A stretch of DNA of 64,000 nucleotides from Streptomyces roseoverticillatus (GTDB taxonomy: Bacteria > Actinomycetota > Actinomycetes > Streptomycetales > Streptomycetaceae). Both the position numbers and the translations under genes were made by a program. Position 1 is the first letter of the stretch, and every line of letters begins with the position of its first letter. Positions 34,256 to 44,994 of this stretch are shown here, one piece after another. The stretch covers positions 1 to 64,000 of the forward strand of contig NZ_JOFL01000032.1 in NCBI RefSeq assembly GCF_000719265.1, written 5' to 3'. Below the pieces are notes generated by a model. That model was not told the DNA's origin and did no database searches. It saw only the letters and a program-made list of their open reading frames with translations.

Positions 34256-35216
34256 TGATGAACCCCTCCCTCACCAGCCACTCCTCCGCGACCTCCCGCG
34301 GGTCCTTCCCCGCCACGTCCACCTCGGCGTTGAGCTCCCGCGCCACGTCGTTGTCGAGCCGCGCCGTGATGGGGTCCAGGACGTCCTTGATCGCCGGATA
34401 CCTGCGCAGGGTCGCGCTGTTGATCTCCGGCGCGGCGTTGTAGTTGGGGAAGAAGTGCTGGTCGTCGCGCATGACGACGAGGTGCATGGCCGCGATGCGG
34501 CCGTCGGTGGTGAACACCTCGCCGAAGGTGCAGGAGCGCCCGCCGGAGACCTGGGTGTAGATGATGCCGCCGTCCATCTTCTGGACGCGGGAGGCGGGCA
34601 CGTTCATGCCGTACGCCTTCGCCATGCCCTGCAGCCCGTCGTCGCGCGCCGCGAACTCGGTCTCCACGCACAGGGTCACGGCGTTCGGGTCGCGCCTCGA
34701 CAGGGCGGCCACCTCCGAGAGCGTGCGGGTGCCGTACCTGTGGGCGCCGGCGCGGCTCATGGCCAGGGCGTACGTGTTGTCGAGCGCGGCGGGCGCGAGC
34801 CAGGTGAGGCCGTTGCGGGCGTCGGCGTCACGGACGGCCCGCCACTGCCGCTGCGGGTCGGGGATCGGCTGGTCGTGGCCGAGGTAGGTGATCCAGGCGG
34901 TGCCCGTGTACTCGTACATGGCGTCCGCACCGCCGGACCGGACGGCCTCGCGCGCCCCGATCGAGCCCTGGATGTTGGTGCGGTCCAGCACGCTCGCGCC
35001 CGCGGCCTTGAAGGCGAGGCCCATGATCTGGCCGAGCACGATGTTCTCGCTGAAGCTCTTGGAGGTGACGGTCAGGGAGGCGCCCTTGAGCGGCAGGCCC
35101 CGGCCGACCGAGCCGGGCCGGACGCCGTCGGCCAGCGGGGAGCCGCTGGTCAGGCCGCAGCCGCCGGCCAGGGGCAGGAGGAGCGCGAGGACGAGGGCGA
35201 GGGCCGTCGCCGGCAC
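34248..35216 (-). CDS. Osmoprotectant (glycine betaine/choline-type) binding lipoprotein
   Basis: 322 residues from GTG 35216. OpuAC-type domain with SLTVTSKSFSENIVLGQIMG near the N-terminus, then YEYTGTAW and GLTWLAPAALDNTYALA, typical of the choline/betaine-binding group. The lipobox is probably LAGGC in LLLPLAGGCGL. An alternative start is the CTG at 35255, which overlaps the permease stop (CTGA) and would add a basic leader (SRRGRPGPGGRR) expected for a signal peptide. Last gene of the four-gene ABC operon. Confidence 0.9.
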   Translation of the reverse strand: MPATALALVLALLLPLAGGCGLTSGSPLADGVRPGSVGRGLPLKGASLTVTSKSFSENIVLGQIMGLAFKAAGASVLDRTNIQGSIGAREAVRSGGADAMYEYTGTAWITYLGHDQPIPDPQRQWRAVRDADARNGLTWLAPAALDNTYALAMSRAGAHRYGTRTLSEVAALSRRDPNAVTLCVETEFAARDDGLQGMAKAYGMNVPASRVQKMDGGIIYTQVSGGRSCTFGEVFTTDGRIAAMHLVVMRDDQHFFPNYNAAPEINSATLRRYPAIKDVLDPITARLDNDVARELNAEVDVAGKDPREVAEEWLVREGFITR

Positions 35217-35251
35217 CCTCCGCCCGCCCGGGCCGGGACGCCCCCGGCGGC

Positions 35252-36072
35252 TCAGGACGACCCCAGCCCGCGCGGCCGCAGCAGCAGCTCGGCCAGGGAC
35301 GCCATCCAGTCCACCAGCAGGGCGAGCGCCACGGTCAGGACCGACCCCAGCACGAGCACCGGCATCCGCTGGTTGGTGATGCCCGACGCGATCAGGTCGC
35401 CGAGCCCGCCGCCCCCGCCGAAGTAGGCGAGCGTCGCCGTGCCCACGTTGAGGACGAGGGCCGTCCGCACGCCCGCGAGGATCAGCGGTACGGCCAGGGG
35501 CAGTTCGACCCGGCGCAGCACGCCCAGGGCCGACATGCCGATGCCGCGCGCGGCCTCCACCAGCGTCGGGTCGATGGCGCGCAGCCCCGCGACCGTGTTG
35601 GCGAGCACGGGCAGCACCGCGTAGACCACCATGCCGACGAGCGCGGCCTGCATGCCGATGCCCAGCCAGATCACCAGCAGCGCCAGCAGACCGATCGCGG
35701 GCGTGGCCTGGCCGACGTTCGCGACGGCGACGACGGGGGGCGCGGCGGGGCGCAGCCGGGGGCGGGTGAGCAGGATGCCCAGCGGGATGGCGATGATCAG
35801 CACGAAGAAGGTGGAGACGACGGTGAGGACGACGTGCTGCCGCAGGCGCAGCCAGACGTTGCCGTCGGCGATGGAGTTCCGGGCGACGGAGTCGAGGTCG
35901 GCGCCGCGGAACCACAGCCAGGTCGCCAGCAGCAGGGCCAGCAGGAAGCAGGGCAGGATCGTCAGCTTCTGCCAGGTGACGCGGCGCCGGGGGCGCGGGG
36001 CGGGCACGGGCGCGGCACTGTCTTCGGCCCCCTCGGCTTCCTGCCGGCCCGGCCGCTCCGGGGACGGGGGCC

Positions 36073-36076
<4 letters not shown>
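35252..36076 (-). CDS. Osmoprotectant ABC permease (OpuCD/ProW-like)
   Basis: 274 residues from GTG 36076, whose codon overlaps the ATPase stop (GTGA). An N-terminal polar leader of about 35 residues is followed by six membrane spans. Conserved elements are RLRQHVVLTVVSTFFVLIIA and the EAA-like loop DPTLVEAARGIGMSALGVL. The mature complex would have two unlike permeases, as in the OpuB/OpuC transporters. The final GGGGGLGDLIASGITNQ is the usual periplasmic-side motif. Confidence 0.9.
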
Positions 36077-37384
<1,308 letters not shown>

Positions 37385-37392
<8 letters not shown>

Positions 37393-38032
37393 GGATCCCG
37401 CCCGGGATCGTCAGCCGCCCGATCAGCACGTACGCCGCGTCGAAGAGCAGGGCGAGCACGATGATCCCGAGCGTTCCGGCGAGCACCTGGTTGAGGGCGT
37501 TGGCGCTGCCCAGCGACGAGACGCCGCGGAAGATCTCGTTGCCGAGGCCGGGCCCCGAGGCGTACGCGGCGACCGCCGCGATGCCCATCAGCATCTGGGT
37601 GGCCACCCGGATACCGGTGAGGATCGGCGGCCAGGCCAGCGGCAGCTCGACGCGCAGGAGCCGGGCCGCCCGGGACATCCCGATCCCCTTCGCGGCGTCC
37701 ACGAGCGAGGGGTCCACGCCCCGCAGCCCCACGACCGCGTTGCGGACGATCGGCAGCAGCCCGTAGAGCACGAGCGCCGTGACCGTCGGCGCCACGCCCA
37801 GGCCGGTGAGCGGGACGAGCAGGCCGAGCAGGGCCAGCGAGGGCACGGTCAGCAGGGTCGCCGTCGTGGTCACCGCCAGGTTCCCGGCCCACTCGCTGCG
37901 GTACGTGAGCACGCCGATCACCACGCCGATCAGGGTGGCGACGACCATGCACTGGAAGACGGCGCTGGCGTGCTGGTAGCTGTCCGCCAGCAGCTGGGCG
38001 CGGCGGCCCGCGACGTACTCCCAGAAGCTCAC
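37385..38032 (-). CDS. Osmoprotectant ABC permease (OpuCB/ProW-like)
   Basis: 215 residues from GTG 38032, preceded by gggaggcgagcgg. Six membrane segments, with EYVAGRRAQLLADSYQHAS at the N-terminus and the loop DPSLVDAAKGIGMSRAARLL. It is the first gene of the operon permease-ATPase-permease-binding protein, all overlapping or closely spaced. Longer open frame upstream is rejected because it runs into the neighbouring regulator region. Confidence 0.9.
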
Positions 38033-38099
38033 CCGCTCGCCTCCCTCTCGCGCGTCGGGGATCCCGGGGCCGTTGAAGCGGACGCAAGGCCTCGGGACC

Positions 38100-38582
38100 T
38101 CAGGGCCGGTACGGGGTCTGCGACGACGCCTGCTGCACCAGCGGGATGATCCGCAGCGGCACGGCGTTCTCCATGACGATCGCCGTGGAGGCCCGCACGA
38201 TGCCATCAAAACCCACAACGCGGTCGATCACACGCTGGAGGTCGGCGTTCGAGCGTGCGACCAGGCGGCAGAGCATGTCGCCGCGCCCGGTCGTGGTGTG
38301 CAGCTCCAGCACCTCGGGCACGGTCGCGAGGTGCGCCCGGACGTCGCCGCCCTGCCCCTGCTTGATCTCCAGCGTCGCGAAGGCCGTCACCGGATAGCCC
38401 AGCGCCGCGGGGTCCACGTCCGGGCCGAAGCCGCGGATGACGCCCTGCGCCTGCAGCCGGTCCAGCCGCGCCTGCACGGTCCCGCGCGCCACGCCCAGCC
38501 GGCGCGAGGCCTCCAGGACGCCGATCCGCGGCTCCTCGGCCAGCAGCTCGATCAGCCGGCCGTCCAAACGATCGATCGCCAC
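38100..38582 (-). CDS. AsnC/Lrp family transcriptional regulator
   Basis: 160 residues from GTG 38582. Winged helix DRLDGRLIELLAEEPRIGVLEASRRLG, then VARGTVQARLDRL; the RAM ligand domain follows with FATLEIKQGQGG and TTTGRGDMLCRLVARS. It is divergent from the 4-hydroxyphenylpyruvate dioxygenase gene across a 121-base gap, the usual arrangement for a local regulator of tyrosine catabolism. The last residues (SSQTPYRP) end 68 bases from the osmoprotectant operon start. Confidence 0.92.
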   Translation of the reverse strand: MAIDRLDGRLIELLAEEPRIGVLEASRRLGVARGTVQARLDRLQAQGVIRGFGPDVDPAALGYPVTAFATLEIKQGQGGDVRAHLATVPEVLELHTTTGRGDMLCRLVARSNADLQRVIDRVVGFDGIVRASTAIVMENAVPLRIIPLVQQASSQTPYRP

Positions 38583-38625
38583 GCGGCCCTCCCAGTAGTC
38601 AGCATGTACAGAACGTCCGATGTAA

Positions 38626-39846
<1,221 letters not shown>

Positions 39847-39847
39847 C

Positions 39848-39882
39848 GGCCCCCGGCCCCCGGCCCCCGGCCCCCGGCCCCC
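39848..39882 (+). repeat. Five 7-bp ggccccc repeats just after the hppD stop
   Basis: Perfect repeats starting one base after the stop codon. Unlike the arrays at other genes it does not include the stop. Confidence 0.85.
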
Positions 39883-39948
39883 GGGCGGGCTCCCCGGATG
39901 CCGGGCGGGCCCGGGCTTGAATTCCGCTGCGGCGGGGAGAGAGATCGT

Positions 39949-41322
39949 ATGGCCGATCTGATCGAGCACCTGCGCGAAGGACTCCCCGCCGAAGCGATCC
40001 TCACCGACCCCGACGTCACCGCGTCGTACGCCAACGACATGGCGAGCTTCTGCACCGCGGGCCGGCCGGCGGTCGTCACGCTGCCCCGCACCGTGGAGCA
40101 GGTACAGCACGTCATGCGCACCGCCACCGCCCTGCGGGTCCCCGTCGTCCCGCAGGGCGCCCGCACCGGCCTGTCCGGCGCGGCCAACGCCGCCGACGGC
40201 TGCATCGTGCTCTCCCTCGTCAAGATGGACCGCATCCTGGAGATCGACCCCGTCGACCGCGTCGCCGTCGTCGAACCGGGCGTCGTCAACGCCGTCCTCT
40301 CCCGCGCCGTCGCCGAACAGGGCCTCTACTACCCGCCCGACCCGTCCAGCTGGGAACAGTGCACCATCGGCGGCAACATCGGCACCGCCTCCGGCGGCCT
40401 GTGCTGCGTGAAGTACGGCGTCACCGCCGAGTACGTCCTCGGCCTCGACGTCGTCCTCGCCGACGGCCGGCTGCTCAGGACGGGCCGCCGCACGGCCAAG
40501 GGCGTCGCGGGCTACGACCTCACCCGCCTGTTCACCGGCTCCGAGGGCAGCCTCGGCGTCGTCGTCCGCGCCGTCCTCGCGCTGCGGCCCGCACCGCCCC
40601 AACAGCTCGCGCTCGCCGCCGAGTTCCCCTCGGTCGCCGCGGCCGGCGAGGCCGTCCGGCAGATCATGGCCCGCGGCCACGCCCCCTCGCTGCTGGAGCT
40701 CATGGACCGCACGACCGTCCACGCCGTCAACGCCATGGCGAAGATGGGCCTCCCGGAGACCACCGAAGCGCTGCTCCTCGCCGCCTTCGACACCCCCGAC
40801 CCGGCCGCGGACCTCGCCGCCGTCGCCGAGCTGTGCACGGCCGCGGGCGCCGACCAGGTCGTCCCGGCCGAGGACGCCGCCGAGTCCGACCTGCTCCTGC
40901 AGGCCCGCCGGCTCGCCCTCACCGCCCTGGAGACCCTCCGGCCCGCCACCATGATCGACGACGTCTGCGTGCCCCGCTCCCGCCTCGCCGGCATGCTGGA
41001 GGGCACCGCGGAGATCGCCCGCAAGTACGGCCTCACCATCGGCGTCTGCGCCCACGCCGGCGACGGCAACACCCACCCCGTCGTCTGCTTCGACCCCGCC
41101 GACGCCGACGAGTCGCGCCGCGCCCGCGAGTCCTTCGACGCGATCATGGCCCTCGGCCTGGAGCTGGGCGGCACGATCACCGGCGAACACGGCGTGGGCG
41201 TCCTGAAGAAGGAGTGGCTCGCGAGGGAGCTGGGCCCCGTGGGCCTGGAGATCCAGCGGGGGATCAAAAAGACCTTCGACCCCCTGAACCTCCTGAACCC
41301 GGGCAAAGTGCTGGACGCGTAA
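39949..41322 (+). CDS. FAD-linked oxidoreductase (GlcD/lactate dehydrogenase type)
   Basis: 457 residues. FAD-binding type 4 domain with VVPQGARTGLSGAANA and SWEQCTIGGNIGTASGGL. The C-terminal cap contains the metal/substrate motif VCAHAGDGNTHP and GTITGEHGVGVLKKEWL. This group oxidises 2-hydroxy acids such as glycolate or D-lactate; the exact substrate cannot be told. The start ATG 39949 follows ggggagagag. It sits 102 bases after hppD without a regulator of its own. Confidence 0.93.
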   Translation: MADLIEHLREGLPAEAILTDPDVTASYANDMASFCTAGRPAVVTLPRTVEQVQHVMRTATALRVPVVPQGARTGLSGAANAADGCIVLSLVKMDRILEIDPVDRVAVVEPGVVNAVLSRAVAEQGLYYPPDPSSWEQCTIGGNIGTASGGLCCVKYGVTAEYVLGLDVVLADGRLLRTGRRTAKGVAGYDLTRLFTGSEGSLGVVVRAVLALRPAPPQQLALAAEFPSVAAAGEAVRQIMARGHAPSLLELMDRTTVHAVNAMAKMGLPETTEALLLAAFDTPDPAADLAAVAELCTAAGADQVVPAEDAAESDLLLQARRLALTALETLRPATMIDDVCVPRSRLAGMLEGTAEIARKYGLTIGVCAHAGDGNTHPVVCFDPADADESRRARESFDAIMALGLELGGTITGEHGVGVLKKEWLARELGPVGLEIQRGIKKTFDPLNLLNPGKVLDA

Positions 41323-41367
41323 GGCACTTGACGCGCGGGCTCCGGCACCGGCACCGGCGGCGTTACG

Positions 41368-41778
41368 TCACGCGCCCAGGATCTCCCGCAGCGCGGCATC
41401 CAGCTCCAGCCGCTCCCGCTCCGACCCCGGCGCCACCACCCGCAGCGTCCGCTCCAGCCACGCCGACACCGCCGGCGCCGGGGCCTCCAGCAGCGCGGCG
41501 CCGTCCGGCGACGACAGCGCCATGCACACCACGCTGCGCCCGTCCGTCCGCGTCGGCCACACCCGCACGTCACCGCTGCCGCACGGCCGGAACACCCCCT
41601 CGACCAGCAGCTCGCGCGCGAACGTCCAGTACACCGGGGCCTCCGAGGTGACGTGGAAGGCGATGTGCACCGCGTACGGGTCGGCCGTCCGGTAGCTCAG
41701 CCGCGACGGCACGGGGATGCTGCGCTCGGGCGACAGCACCAGGTCGATCTCCAGCTCTCTTTCCACCACGGTGTGCAT
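41368..41778 (-). CDS. ssgG: SsgA-family sporulation/cell-division regulator, probably SsgG
   Basis: 136 residues. SsgA-like proteins (SALPs) are found in sporulating actinobacteria and control septation. The family core is ELEIDLVLSPERSIPVPSRLSYRTADPYAV, then W-x-FARELL-x-EG. The neighbourhood matches where S. coelicolor keeps ssgG, as I recall; the sequence alone does not settle the paralogue. It is convergent with the FAD oxidoreductase. Confidence 0.85.
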   Translation of the reverse strand: MHTVVERELEIDLVLSPERSIPVPSRLSYRTADPYAVHIAFHVTSEAPVYWTFARELLVEGVFRPCGSGDVRVWPTRTDGRSVVCMALSSPDGAALLEAPAPAVSAWLERTLRVVAPGSERERLELDAALREILGA

Positions 41779-42119
41779 GAAGTGCGCCCTCTCTGCTCTG
41801 CTTCTCTCGGTCCGTGGCCCCTCGCGAACGGACCCGCACCGACAGAGAGCGCAACGACCCCCACACCATTACGCGACTTCGCCGAACCGGTGCGCCGGTC
41901 GCACGTGTGAGTGGTCCCGCCCGCGGGACGGCCGCAGAGTGGAGAGCCGTCTGGTAGACCTGTGTGCAGCGCGCCCGGTTGCCTTTTGTGCATAGAGGTC
42001 ATGAGGCAGGGGAGCAGCGCGACCCACGTCGCTCGAGTGCGGCAGACTGCTTGTCGTCGCCCGCCCCACCGAGCACCGACACCGCAGTACGGCCGAGCAG
42101 ATACGGGACACCGGAGACC
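41779..42119. other. Divergent intergenic region between ssgG and the RDD gene
   Basis: 341 bases without a credible gene. An inverted repeat around 41918-41932 (cccgcccgcggg) is the only clear structure. It should hold two promoters. The RDD start is preceded by ggagacc. Confidence 0.5.
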
Positions 42120-43625
42120 ATGAGCGCCCCTTCCTCAGGATCCGCCGACAATAGCCCCGCGCAAGGGTTTTATCCGGACCCTTCCATTCCTGGCTATATC
42201 CGTTACTGGAGCGGCACCGCCTGGGTGCCCGGTACGAGCCGGCCGGCGCCCGCCGAGGGCGAGCCGATGCCCGCGCCGCCCGCCGGGCTCGCCAGGCCCG
42301 CGGCGCCCGCGCTCGCCTCGCCCGTGCCGCCGACCCCGCGCCGCTCCGGCCCCGACCGGCAGCCGGCCGCGCAGCAGCCCGACGAGACGGGGCCGATGTT
42401 CCTCGACGAGGAGCCGGCCCTGCGCGAGGCCCGCTCGGAGCCGGCCCCCGCCTGGCGAGCGGAGCCCGCCCGGCAGGAAGGCTTCGGCGGCGATCAGGAC
42501 CGGCGCGTCTCCTGGGGCGAGGCCTCCGGGCCCGGCTCCGGCAGCGGGATGCCCGGGCCCCGTGATCCGCGCGTCGCCTCTCCCGCCGCCTCCGGCCCGG
42601 CCCGCCCCGAGCCTCACCGCCCCGAGCCTCACCGCCCCGAGCCTCACCGCCCCGAGCCTCACCGCCCCGAGCCTCACCGCCCCGAGCCGCAGCGCGCCGA
42701 GGAGCCCGCGGCCCGGGCGGAGAGCGGCGTCCCCGCCGTCCGGCCCGGCGGCACGATGCAGCTGCGCACCTCCGGCCGGCCCGTTCCGCCGGGCGCCGCC
42801 GCGAGCCGGCCGGATGCCCGCGTGGAGGAGGCGCAGGCCCAGCCCCCCGCCGGGCCGCAGTCCATGCCGCCGGAGCGCCGGGCCCTGCCCGCCGCGGCCC
42901 CGGCGGCCGCGCTGCCCGCTCCCGCGCGGTCCGCGCCCGCCGCCCTGCCCGAGCCCCGTCCGCAGGAGCAGCCCCGCCCCCGCACCGCGGAGCAGGCCCG
43001 GCCCGCGGCCGGCGGCTGGGCCCAGCAGGTGCAGCAGCTGGCCCAGCAGCAGCCCCCGGCCGCCGCCTCCTCCGAGGTGGCCGCGCCGTGGAAGCCCCCG
43101 AAGGACGACCCCTTCCTGCGGGCCGCGCAGGAGCAGGGCCGCCCCGCGCCGCTGGCGCGGCGGCTCGCCGCCCGCCTGATCGACTCCGTCGTGCTGGGCG
43201 CCGTCGTCGGCGCCGTGGCCGTGCCGCTGTGGGCCAAGGCCGTCACTCACATCGACGACAAGGTCGCGCAGGCCAAGCAGTCCGGCGAGACGGTCACGGT
43301 CTGGCTGCTCGACGGCACGACCGGCACGTACCTGGCCGTCGTGCTGGGCGTCCTGCTCGTCGCCGGCGTGGTCCTGGAGGCGCTCCCCACCGCCAAGTGG
43401 GGCCGCACCCTGGGCAAGCGGCTGTGCGGCACGCGCGTCCTGGACATCGAGTCGCACGACAGCCCGCGCTTCGGGGCGGCGCTGCGCCGCTGGCTGGTGT
43501 ACGGGGGGCTCGGCGCGCTGGGGATCGGCGTGATCGGCGCCCTGTGGTGCGTGTTCGACCGCCCGTGGCGGCAGTGCTGGCACGACAAGGCGGCCCGTAC
43601 GTTCGTGGCGGTGGGCAAGCGCTGA
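42120..43625 (+). CDS. DUF2510-RDD family membrane protein with a Pro-rich repeat region
   Basis: 501 residues. The N-terminus (about 15-42) is a DUF2510-like module with FYPDPSIPGYIRYWSGTAW. Residues about 45-330 are Pro/Ala/Arg/Glu-rich and disordered, with five identical EPHRP units. The RDD domain (about 340-500) has ARRLAARLIDSVVLGAVVG, the second Arg/Asp motif in LGKRLCGTRVLDIE, and ends with W-HDKAARTFV. It would be a multi-span membrane protein; role unknown. It is followed after 55 bases by a second RDD gene. Confidence 0.87.
   Translation: MSAPSSGSADNSPAQGFYPDPSIPGYIRYWSGTAWVPGTSRPAPAEGEPMPAPPAGLARPAAPALASPVPPTPRRSGPDRQPAAQQPDETGPMFLDEEPALREARSEPAPAWRAEPARQEGFGGDQDRRVSWGEASGPGSGSGMPGPRDPRVASPAASGPARPEPHRPEPHRPEPHRPEPHRPEPHRPEPQRAEEPAARAESGVPAVRPGGTMQLRTSGRPVPPGAAASRPDARVEEAQAQPPAGPQSMPPERRALPAAAPAAALPAPARSAPAALPEPRPQEQPRPRTAEQARPAAGGWAQQVQQLAQQQPPAAASSEVAAPWKPPKDDPFLRAAQEQGRPAPLARRLAARLIDSVVLGAVVGAVAVPLWAKAVTHIDDKVAQAKQSGETVTVWLLDGTTGTYLAVVLGVLLVAGVVLEALPTAKWGRTLGKRLCGTRVLDIESHDSPRFGAALRRWLVYGGLGALGIGVIGALWCVFDRPWRQCWHDKAARTFVAVGKR
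42609..42698 (+). repeat. 15-bp coding minisatellite in the RDD gene
   Basis: Five identical units of gagcctcaccgcccc (42609-42683) and a diverged sixth. Each encodes Glu-Pro-His-Arg-Pro. Perfect identity at synonymous sites points to recent expansion. Confidence 0.95.
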
Positions 43626-43680
43626 CCCGAACGGCACAGCGCCGGATGCGGGGCGCCGCCCCCCGGGTTCTACTCGGGCC

Positions 43681-44397
43681 ATGAGCACCGAGCCGCCGCC
43701 CGAGGACGACCCCTTCAAGAAACGGCCGACGGAACCGCGCCTGCCGCCGTACGGGTCGCCCCCGCCGGGAGCCCCGCCCCCGCCGGGCCCCGGCGCGTCC
43801 CCGGAGGGTGGCGCGTACGCAGGCGGCGGCCGGCCGCCCGGCTCGGAGGTGCCCTACGGCGGTGATCCGTACGGGGGGCCGCCGCCCGGCCCGGGCGGCG
43901 GCCCCGGCAATCCCTACGGCGATCAGTTCGGCGCCGCCGACCCGCTCGCGGGCATGCCCCCGCTCGCGAACCGGTTCAAGCGGCTCGTCGCCCGCATCAT
44001 CGACGCGCTGCTCGTGTCCATCCCGGTCACCGCGGTCTTCAAGGCCGCGATGTGGGACTGGGATCCGGCGAACTGGAACGACGGCCGGGCCACGAGCCTC
44101 GGCATCATCATCGCCGTCGTCTACTTCCTCTACGAGGGGCTGATGCTCACCAAGCGGGGGCAGACCGTCGGCAAGATGGCGATGAGCATCCGGGTGGCGA
44201 TGCTGGAGAACGGAGCGATCCCCCAGGGAAGCCCGGGCTGGACGCGCGCCGCCGTGTACAACCTGCCGCAGGTGGTGCCCTGCTGCGGCTTCCTCTTCTG
44301 GCTGGTCAACGTGCTCTGGTGTACGTGGGACATGCCGTACCACCAGTGCATCCACGACAAGGCGGCCAAAACGGTGGTGGTCTCAACCGTGCAGTGA
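43681..44397 (+). CDS. RDD family membrane protein
   Basis: 238 residues. A Pro/Gly-rich N-terminal 90 residues precede the RDD domain with NRFKRLVARIIDALLVSIPV, then KRGQTVGKMAMSIRV and the final HQCIHDKAAKTVVV. Three to four membrane spans. It is paralogous in its C-terminal domain to the preceding gene. Its stop is in a 16-bp tandem duplication shared with the 3' end of a convergent gene. Confidence 0.87.
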   Translation: MSTEPPPEDDPFKKRPTEPRLPPYGSPPPGAPPPPGPGASPEGGAYAGGGRPPGSEVPYGGDPYGGPPPGPGGGPGNPYGDQFGAADPLAGMPPLANRFKRLVARIIDALLVSIPVTAVFKAAMWDWDPANWNDGRATSLGIIIAVVYFLYEGLMLTKRGQTVGKMAMSIRVAMLENGAIPQGSPGWTRAAVYNLPQVVPCCGFLFWLVNVLWCTWDMPYHQCIHDKAAKTVVVSTVQ

Positions 44398-44420
44398 GTG
44401 CTCAGTGCAGTGAGTGCTCG
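44389..44420. repeat. 16-bp tandem duplication shared by two convergent stops
   Basis: 44389-44404 and 44405-44420 (gtgcagtgagtgctc plus one base) differ only at the last base. The RDD stop TGA is at 44395-44397 in copy 1. The minus-strand gene ends at 44402-44404, and its last codons lie in copy 2. Confidence 0.95.
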
Positions 44421-44656
44421 CTCAGTCTCGATTCGGTGGGCAGGGGAGCGCGCTGCCGGGGCACCCGGGGCCTGCGGGAGCCGACGCGCGGCACCGGGAA
44501 GGCGACGGCGACGAACAGGCCGAGCGCGAGCGCTGCGACGGCTATGACCGCGATCCCGAACCCCGAACTCGTCTGCGAGAGCAGCAGCATGGCGAGGGTC
44601 GAGAAGACGACGGTGGCCGATCCGTAGGTTATCTGTGCGGGGGTCGGACGCGGCAT
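44402..44656 (-). CDS. Small two-span membrane protein
   Basis: 84 residues from ATG 44656. Two hydrophobic helices are seen (SATVVFSTLAMLLLSQ and IAVIAVAALALGLFVAVAF), then a basic tail RRPRVPRQRA. No known family. The extreme C-terminus SEHSLH is encoded inside the 16-bp duplication, so it may be a recent change. Its promoter region holds a perfect 12-bp palindrome. Confidence 0.72.
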   Translation of the reverse strand: MPRPTPAQITYGSATVVFSTLAMLLLSQTSSGFGIAVIAVAALALGLFVAVAFPVPRVGSRRPRVPRQRAPLPTESRLSEHSLH

Positions 44657-44994
44657 GGCGGGATCCGTCCTCGGAGCAAAGGTGTGGGTGCGGAGCCGGC
44701 TGGTGCGAAGAGCGTGCGTACAGCAATGGTGTACACCAAAACGACTCTACGGTCCTGTCTGCCCGAGCGGAACTGCCGGTAAGCGTGACCTAACACACGG
44801 TGCCGGAGCACGGGGGGCGCACGGAGTCATCCGCCGGTCCAAGTGGTGAGATGAGCGCGCCCGTTGCTGTCCGAAATCCGCAACATAAAGGTCGGATAAC
44901 GTACTTGCTCTTCCAGTTGTAGTCAAGGTCTGTCTTTTCTTGCGTCACTCCGGTCAAATACCTCCACAGTTGTCACTGGGGAGGACATTCACAA
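44657..44994. other. Divergent promoter region of the small membrane protein and the M6 protease
   Basis: 338 bases with no gene. It contains TGGTGTACACCA at 44727-44738, a perfect palindrome that fits the GTnTAnAC pattern of GntR/HutC-type regulators. The part near 44880-44940 is AT-richer and may hold the protease promoter. Confidence 0.55.

Noticed and set aside
32350..34671. Long minus-strand open frame over the IclR and S16 genes
   Set aside because: Antisense to genes with recognised active-site motifs; composition is an Arg/Gly/Ala-rich shadow.
41307..41338. Stop-spanning duplication at the FAD oxidoreductase end
   Set aside because: The two halves agree at only about 10 of 16 positions; too weak to count with the others.
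42609..42698. Possible CRISPR or non-coding repeat
   Set aside because: 15-bp units are in frame within a gene and encode a Pro-rich repeat.
44727..44738. DasR operator
   Set aside because: With flanks it matches only 11 of 16 positions, so it is listed as a general GntR/HutC-type palindrome.
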